A stretch of DNA of 10,088 nucleotides from positions 1 through 10,088 of the forward strand of contig JALNZT010000070.1 in the NCBI GenBank assembly GCA_023229135.1. The letters run 5' to 3'. A program made the translations under genes and the position numbers. Below the pieces are notes generated by a model. That model was not told the origin of the DNA. It saw only the letters and a list, made by a program, of their open reading frames with translations, and made no database searches. This stretch comes from Bacteroidales bacterium (GTDB taxonomy: Bacteria; Bacteroidota; Bacteroidia; Bacteroidales; F082). This document shows positions 6,174 to 10,088 of this stretch, piece after piece (the stretch's first letter is position 1; the number at the start of each line of letters is the position of its first letter).

Positions 6174-6617
6174 TTATTTCACTGGAATATCATTGAACTT
6201 TCCTTCTACCGTACTAACGCCCGAAACACCAGCCCCTGCTGTGGCCTTGAAGGTTCCTGAAAGTTTGTTACCATCGTTTTTGGTGATTGTAAGTGTACCC
6301 GCCGTGGACTCCCAGTGATTTCCGTTTTTCACATAGGTGAAAGCATATTTTGCAGTCAATGGATAAGTACCTGCTTTCAAATCTGTTAAAACAATCTCTA
6401 CTACGGTACTATTGTTTTTTTTGGCGATGATAGTTTTATGTTGTCCGTTTGCCTGCGCTTCATCTGCTTTGGTTAAAGCAGATGTGCCATTTTCACCGTA
6501 GAAAAATCCTGTTTCAGACGGGGACGATACTTCACTATGATCATCCTCTTTAGAACAAGATGCAAATAATATAGCAACAGCTAATATTAAAATATTTAAA
6601 CAGCATATCTTTTTCAT
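6174..6617 (-). CDS. Small DUF6252-like lipoprotein (second gene of operon)
   Basis: This 147-residue protein has a lipoprotein signal MKKICCLNILILAVAILFAS followed by Cys 21 and SKEDD, suggesting anchoring to the outer membrane with surface exposure. The mature part is short and beta-rich, ending ITKNDGNKLSGTFKATA, then VSTVEGKFNDIPV. The GTF-x-A and E/G-G-K-F blocks near the end are like those of the neighbouring 189-residue protein and of the DUF6252-type lipoproteins of Bacteroidota. Function is unknown. The ATG at 6617 lies 5 bases after the stop of the upstream gene, so the two form an operon and may have arisen by duplication. Confidence 0.85.
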   Translation of the reverse strand: MKKICCLNILILAVAILFASCSKEDDHSEVSSPSETGFFYGENGTSALTKADEAQANGQHKTIIAKKNNSTVVEIVLTDLKAGTYPLTAKYAFTYVKNGNHWESTAGTLTITKNDGNKLSGTFKATAGAGVSGVSTVEGKFNDIPVK

Positions 6618-6622
6618 AATAT

Positions 6623-7192
6623 TTAATAGGTTTTTATATCCAAATCAAACTTACCCCCGGTTATCTTTTTGATACTACCCGAATTAAAAGAACCATCATT
6701 GTTTTTTCGTACAGCATCAAAAGAGAATGTACCTTTAATATGTGTTCCATTATTTGTCTCAATAATAATTTTTCCGGTTTTTACATATTCCCATTCGGTA
6801 AACCACTGGTCATAACCGCTACCGTTCCATTTGTTGTACTCAGCACTTGCCAAGTACTCCACGTTAGTAACGTGAATTGGGTCAAAATCATAAGCTCCCG
6901 GTTTCCAGTCTGCTGAAGTAGTTACTTTTCCTCCAAAAGGCATTAGTATTAGTATAATGGTTTCTTTTTGGTCAGTAGGCTGACCTATGATCTGAAGCAT
7001 TTTTGTGGAGCTAACAAATTTGGCACTTGTAAATTGAATATCAGCATTAGGAAAGGACTGATTATCAACTTTTGCAGCAAAAAATGCAGCTCCACCCGAA
7101 CTATCAGGTGTTGGTTCATCGTCTTTAGCACAAGAAGATAAGAGTACTGCAAGAGCAAGGGTTGCAGTTTTGAGGAATTGGATTGGTTTCAT
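6623..7192 (-). CDS. DUF6252-like lipoprotein (first gene of operon)
   Basis: This 189-residue protein has a signal peptide MKPIQFLKTATLALAVLLSS, then Cys 21 and AKDDE, a lipobox with an acidic export signal. The mature part begins AAFFAAKVDNQSF, holds YDFDPIHV in the middle, and ends IIIETNNGTHIKGTFSFDA followed by ITGGKFDLDI. This order (an F-x-A-x-V-D-x-x-x-F opening, a GTF-F-A strand and a final G-G-K-F strand) is that of DUF6252-type lipoproteins; the assignment is from memory of the family. A good promoter lies directly upstream (7221-7251), and the regulator gene ends only 82 bases away. Possible target of that regulator. Confidence 0.85.
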   Translation of the reverse strand: MKPIQFLKTATLALAVLLSSCAKDDEPTPDSSGGAAFFAAKVDNQSFPNADIQFTSAKFVSSTKMLQIIGQPTDQKETIILILMPFGGKVTTSADWKPGAYDFDPIHVTNVEYLASAEYNKWNGSGYDQWFTEWEYVKTGKIIIETNNGTHIKGTFSFDAVRKNNDGSFNSGSIKKITGGKFDLDIKTY

Positions 7193-7220
7193 GATTTAAA
7201 AGAATTATAGTTTTACACTA

Positions 7221-7251
7221 CAAAAATATATCAAATCAACACTTTGTTCAA
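7221..7251 (-). promoter_or_regulatory. Bacteroidota-type promoter for the lipoprotein operon
   Basis: On the minus strand TTG (7249-7251) and TATTTTTG (7221-7228, matching TAnnTTTG) are separated by 20 bases, which fits the -33/-7 layout of the primary sigma factor in this phylum. The start codon is 28 bases downstream of the -7 element. The upstream element overlaps the inverted repeat at 7250-7269. Confidence 0.6.
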
Positions 7252-7269
7252 TGGGCTGTTAAGCCCATT
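7250..7269. repeat. Perfect 8-bp inverted repeat between regulator and lipoprotein operon
   Basis: AATGGGCT (7250-7257) and AGCCCATT (7262-7269) flank a GTTA spacer, 5 bases after the regulator's stop codon. On the plus strand a T-rich run follows; on the minus strand, where the regulator is transcribed, none does, so a terminator for that gene would be atypical. It overlaps the -33 element of the next operon and could equally be an operator. Confidence 0.55.
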
Positions 7270-7274
7270 TTTCT

Positions 7275-7922
7275 TTAGATTAATCCGTTTTTTCGTGCTT
7301 TATCCAACATTTCTATGCGGTTGCGGGCTTGGAGTTTTTGGTAGATATTCTCGATATGCCTTTTCACGGTAAATGGCGAAATAAATAGGTTTTCGGCAAT
7401 TCGCTTATTGGTAAAACCGTTACTTAATTGTTCCAAAATCTCCGTTTCTCTCTTGGACAATGTGATTTTTTCTATATCTTTTTTAGGTATAGAATAGGTA
7501 GTTGTTTTGAGTAGTTGCAACGTTTTCAAAGCTATGGATGGCGACATGACTGATCCGCCATTCAGGGTATCAATTATGGTTTCATAGATTTTGTCAGCTT
7601 TGGTTTCTTTCAGGATATAGCTATCGGCTCCGGCTTTGATGGCGTTGAAGATATATTCATCATCATCATATATGGTTATCATGACTATTTTAATGTCCGG
7701 GAATTGCTGTTTTATATTTTCTGTAGTTTCAATGCCATTTAATACCGGCATTTCTATGTCCATTAGTATCAAATCGATCTCACTGTTTTTGGTTAATAAT
7801 TTCAGCAATTCAAGTCCATTTTGAGCGATATGTGTAATGAAAATGTCTTCATTAACCGAAAGTTTTTCCTCTATGGCTTTCAGCGCAAATAAATTGTCGT
7901 CTGCAATAGCAATTTTTATCAT
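7275..7922 (-). CDS. NarL/LuxR-family two-component response regulator
   Basis: This 215-residue protein has an N-terminal receiver domain (about 1-120) with the acidic pair D8/D9, phospho-acceptor D55 in LILMDIEMP, T83 in VMITIYDD and K105 in YILKE. All key residues are present. The C-terminal LuxR-type helix-turn-helix (about 150-210) carries LSKRETEILEQLSNGFTNKRIA, in two parts (LSKRETEILE, then GFTNKRIAENLFIS), followed by VKRHIENIYQKL. It is a transcription factor activated by phosphorylation. The start at 7922 lies 2 bases after the kinase stop, so the pair is co-transcribed and the kinase is its partner. The targets are unknown; the adjacent lipoprotein operon is the first candidate. 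Confidence 0.95.
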   Translation of the reverse strand: MIKIAIADDNLFALKAIEEKLSVNEDIFITHIAQNGLELLKLLTKNSEIDLILMDIEMPVLNGIETTENIKQQFPDIKIVMITIYDDDEYIFNAIKAGADSYILKETKADKIYETIIDTLNGGSVMSPSIALKTLQLLKTTTYSIPKKDIEKITLSKRETEILEQLSNGFTNKRIAENLFISPFTVKRHIENIYQKLQARNRIEMLDKARKNGLI

Positions 7923-7924
7923 TT

Positions 7925-9898
7925 TCAGATTGCGATTTGAATAGTGTAGGCCGTTCCTTTTCCTTTTGTAGTCTCCAAATGGACTGTTCCGTTAATGGCT
8001 TTAATTCTGCTTTCAATATTTATCAGTCCAAAGGATTTGTTTTTTTCTTTTTCGAATTCAAAACCTTTACCATTGTCTGAAATTTTAATGGTTAAAATGT
8101 TTTCAAACTCTTGCACATCTATTATAATTTCAGAAGCATCGGAATATTTAATGACGTTGTTGATAATTTCCTGAACTGTCCTAAACAGATTTACTGCCTG
8201 TTTTGAATTAAAATTGGAATTGGTGGAAACATCAAAGTTGAAATTGAATTTCAGATCGTCTTTTGCTTCTGATGCGTTTCTGATAAAATTCAGAATTTTG
8301 GCTTTTAAATCTTGAAGATGTATTTCGTCAGAATTTAGCACCCACAAAGTGTTTTTCAGTTCTGCAATCGAGTTTTCGGAAAAATCGGACAAGGTATTGA
8401 TCTTGCTGTTTACTGCTTCATCTAATTTTGGCGCTGTATTCTTGAGACTTTCTATAATTGAATTGATAAGTGTGAGTTGTGCTCCCAGACTATCATGTAA
8501 ATCCCGGGAAATCTCCAGGCGTTGCTCCTGAATTTTGGCATTTATTTGTTCTTTCAGCAATTCGTTTTCTAACGACAGTTTGTAATGTCTGTGTTTTGAC
8601 TTTATGCTGAAATTTCGGAAAACCACGAGACCGATAATCATGCCTCCTCCCAACAAAATCAGCCAGATGTTTTTTTGTTTGGACGCGAGTTTGCTTTCGG
8701 CTATTTGTTTTTCTTTTTTTTCGGTTTCGTATTTTATCTGGTAATCGTAAACGATTTTGGCTTTTTCGGCATTGAGCAATGAATCTTTAAGCGCAATGTG
8801 TTTGTTCAGGTACTGTGTTGCTGATTTATAATCTGTTGTTTCGCTTTTAAGTAAATGAGTATAAAAATAAAAATCAATGAGTTTTTCGGGACTTCCGCTT
8901 TTCAGTGCATAAAAATTAGCTGAATCAATATAATTTTCTGCTTGTGTGTAGTTTTTGAAAAGTCTTTCAATATCCATTAAGTTGCTGTAAAGCGTGGCAA
9001 AATGATACATATCTTCATAATCGTGTGAATGTTTAAAAGATAAGGTAAAATAATGTTTAGCTTGTTGATATTGATTTAACTTTTTATATGTGTTTCCCAA
9101 ATTGTTATACGAATAGGAACTGTCGCTAGCATTCAATGCAAAAGGCAAAGCTTTCAAATGACTTTCAATAGCGTTGGCATACTGCTTACTCTCATCATAA
9201 TTAATACCCAGATTGTTATAAGCATACCACATCAAATTTTCATTGATTTCATTTGTATGTTCCTGATAGTTTTTGAGAACAAGATTAGCATACGCTATGC
9301 CCTTTTCATAATCGCCAAAATCATGATAAGCCAGCGAAAGATTGTTGTATGCTTTGCAAAGGGAGTTGTAATCTCTGGCCTTTGTAAAATTTTCAGAACT
9401 TTTTATCAGATAAGGAATACCTGTATCAAAATTGTATTCTTTGCACAACAGGTTCCCCACTAAACGGTTGATTTTTCCAATTGCTGCATCATCGTTTTGC
9501 TGCTCGAAATATTCAATATATTTCTGATACAATTTTAGTGCTTCCGTTTTATCCTTTTGTTTGTTTGAAAAAAGAGAAGCCAATTCTTGAAATATACGCT
9601 GTTGGTTTTCATTCGAAAAACCACCCTCCGTTACTATACGTTCAAAGTCAACGTTTACGTTACGTTCTACTTCGGTTGTTGGTATTTTATCGAAACTATC
9701 GTTACTCTTGTTTTCACAGGAGTAAAAGAGCATGAAAGTACATAGAAAAACAGCCAGTAAAATCTCATAAATGAATTGATAAAAAACGCTGCAAGATAAT
9801 TTTTTTTTTTGCCCAGTTGAATGCTTTGGAAGTATCGGTAAATGGGCACTTTTTGTTTTTTGAGCGTTGGCTTTTGGGTCGGCCGTCTGAAAGTTCAT
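7925..9898 (-). CDS. TPR-containing sensor histidine kinase (HisKA_3 type)
   Basis: Numbered from ATG 9898, the protein has 657 residues; a GTG at 9910 would add four. Residues 36-60 are a hydrophobic segment ending LFYSC (Cys 61), so the N-terminus is either a membrane anchor or an unusual lipoprotein signal after a long basic leader. Residues about 95-385 hold TPR-like repeats (AYNNLSLAYHDFGDYEKGIAYA in two halves, then YNNLGINYDESKQYANAIE and YNNLGNTYKKLNQYQQA). A TM segment lies at about 410-428, followed by a coiled coil. The HisKA_3 domain has the phospho-acceptor H468 in SRDLHDSLGAQL. HATPase_c has an N box (EIINNVIKYSDA, N580/N581), a G1 box (SDNGKGF, D608) and a G2 region (FGLINIESR from 623). 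All ATP-binding motifs are present. The TPR part probably senses in the periplasm; the ligand is unknown. It forms an operon with the regulator. Confidence 0.93.
   Translation of the reverse strand: MNFQTADPKANAQKTKSAHLPILPKHSTGQKKKLSCSVFYQFIYEILLAVFLCTFMLFYSCENKSNDSFDKIPTTEVERNVNVDFERIVTEGGFSNENQQRIFQELASLFSNKQKDKTEALKLYQKYIEYFEQQNDDAAIGKINRLVGNLLCKEYNFDTGIPYLIKSSENFTKARDYNSLCKAYNNLSLAYHDFGDYEKGIAYANLVLKNYQEHTNEINENLMWYAYNNLGINYDESKQYANAIESHLKALPFALNASDSSYSYNNLGNTYKKLNQYQQAKHYFTLSFKHSHDYEDMYHFATLYSNLMDIERLFKNYTQAENYIDSANFYALKSGSPEKLIDFYFYTHLLKSETTDYKSATQYLNKHIALKDSLLNAEKAKIVYDYQIKYETEKKEKQIAESKLASKQKNIWLILLGGGMIIGLVVFRNFSIKSKHRHYKLSLENELLKEQINAKIQEQRLEISRDLHDSLGAQLTLINSIIESLKNTAPKLDEAVNSKINTLSDFSENSIAELKNTLWVLNSDEIHLQDLKAKILNFIRNASEAKDDLKFNFNFDVSTNSNFNSKQAVNLFRTVQEIINNVIKYSDASEIIIDVQEFENILTIKISDNGKGFEFEKEKNKSFGLINIESRIKAINGTVHLETTKGKGTAYTIQIAI
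9800..9810 (-). repeat. Homopolymer of 11 A within the kinase N-terminal coding region
   Basis: Eleven T on the plus strand are read as part of Gln-Lys-Lys-Lys just before the first hydrophobic segment of the kinase. Such tracts are prone to slippage. A second frame, open from a GTG at 9849, would enter the kinase frame if the tract changed length. Confidence 0.8.
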
Positions 9899-9910
9899 TT
9901 GTTCTGTCAC

Positions 9911-10088
9911 ATTATGTTTATGTTTATTTTTATCATTTATCCTTGCTGTGTCGTCTATTAGGGCTACATTTTATTTTGATGTGCTGGGAATATTAATGCA
10001 ATTTGAATTAAGAGTTTTTTTCAGGCATACTTTCATGGAATAGTCATAAATTTGTTCAGCCATGAGAAGCGGACTCAGGCTCTGCTGG
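9911..10088. other. Upstream region of the kinase gene
   Basis: This AT-rich region holds no exact TAnnTTTG element on the minus strand, so the promoter of the two-component operon is not identified. It contains TTAGGGCTA at 9958-9966, a word also found next to the gene at 981-2000, and the possible end of a further gene at 9971-10087. Confidence 0.4.
9971..10087 (-). CDS. Possible 3' end of a minus-strand gene, cut by window edge
   Basis: The minus frame is open from the window edge to TAA at 9971-9973, reading QQSLSPLLMAEQIYDYSMKV and then CLKKTLNSNCINIPSTSK. The composition looks protein-like (LLMAEQIYDYS), but 38 open codons occur by chance fairly often and I recognise no family. It would end 73 bases before the kinase start. 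Confidence 0.25.
   Translation of the reverse strand, partial: QQSLSPLLMAEQIYDYSMKVCLKKTLNSNCINIPSTSK

Noticed and set aside
6145..6180. Shifted-frame continuation after the 147-residue lipoprotein, reading EINATGISIEE before a stop
   Set aside because: It looks protein-like and could indicate a lost frameshift, but 11 residues are too few and the annotated C-terminus GKFNDIPVK is already a normal family end.
1..10088. CRISPR arrays, tRNA or rRNA genes
   Set aside because: I saw no regularly spaced direct repeats, no tRNA cloverleaf with CCA-end signals and no rRNA-like sequence.

Overview
The window looks like a chromosomal accessory region from a member of the Bacteroidota, probably a Flavobacteriia- or Sphingobacteriia-type genome. 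The evidence is the AT-rich sequence, three lipoprotein signals of the form S-S-C-(S/A)-K-(D/E)-D, a TPR-containing sensor histidine kinase, weak ribosome-binding sites, and -7 elements of the Bacteroidota type (TAnnTTTG). No species can be named from this sequence alone.

Positions 1 to about 970 hold the right part of an IS91-family element. A transposase enters from the left edge (its HUH motif lies at bases 12-20 and its two catalytic tyrosines at 270 and 282). After it comes a non-coding tail that ends in a GC-rich hairpin at 932-968.

Positions 975-3016 look like a short array of gene cassettes, all on the minus strand. One cassette holds a small protein (2694-2906) overlapping a two-TM DUF3592-like protein (2198-2710). 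The other holds a single three-TM protein of unknown function (981-2000). A long imperfect palindrome sits directly in front of the first gene of each unit: 2915-3013 and 2015-2145. The layout recalls integron cassettes separated by attC sites, but the palindromes do not match the integron attC consensus and no recombinase is in the window. The IS91 end sits where the third palindrome would be expected.

Positions 3110-7192 carry four exported proteins on the minus strand. They are a periplasmic/secreted protein with a Sel1-like C-terminus (3110-4609), a 392-residue lipoprotein (4774-5952), and a two-gene operon of DUF6252-like lipoproteins (6174-6617 and 6623-7192). The three lipoproteins have acidic residues just after the lipid-carrying cysteine, which suggests surface exposure. 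Between 4642 and 4752 is a remnant of a small secreted-peptide gene with an in-frame TGA.

Positions 7275-9898 encode a two-component system. A TPR histidine kinase (HisKA_3/HATPase_c) is followed after 2 bases by a NarL/LuxR-type response regulator. The lipoprotein operon lies directly downstream behind its own promoter (7221-7251). A perfect inverted repeat (7250-7269) overlaps the promoter's upstream element, so the lipoproteins are plausible targets of the regulator. The right edge (9971-10087) may hold the end of one more minus-strand gene.
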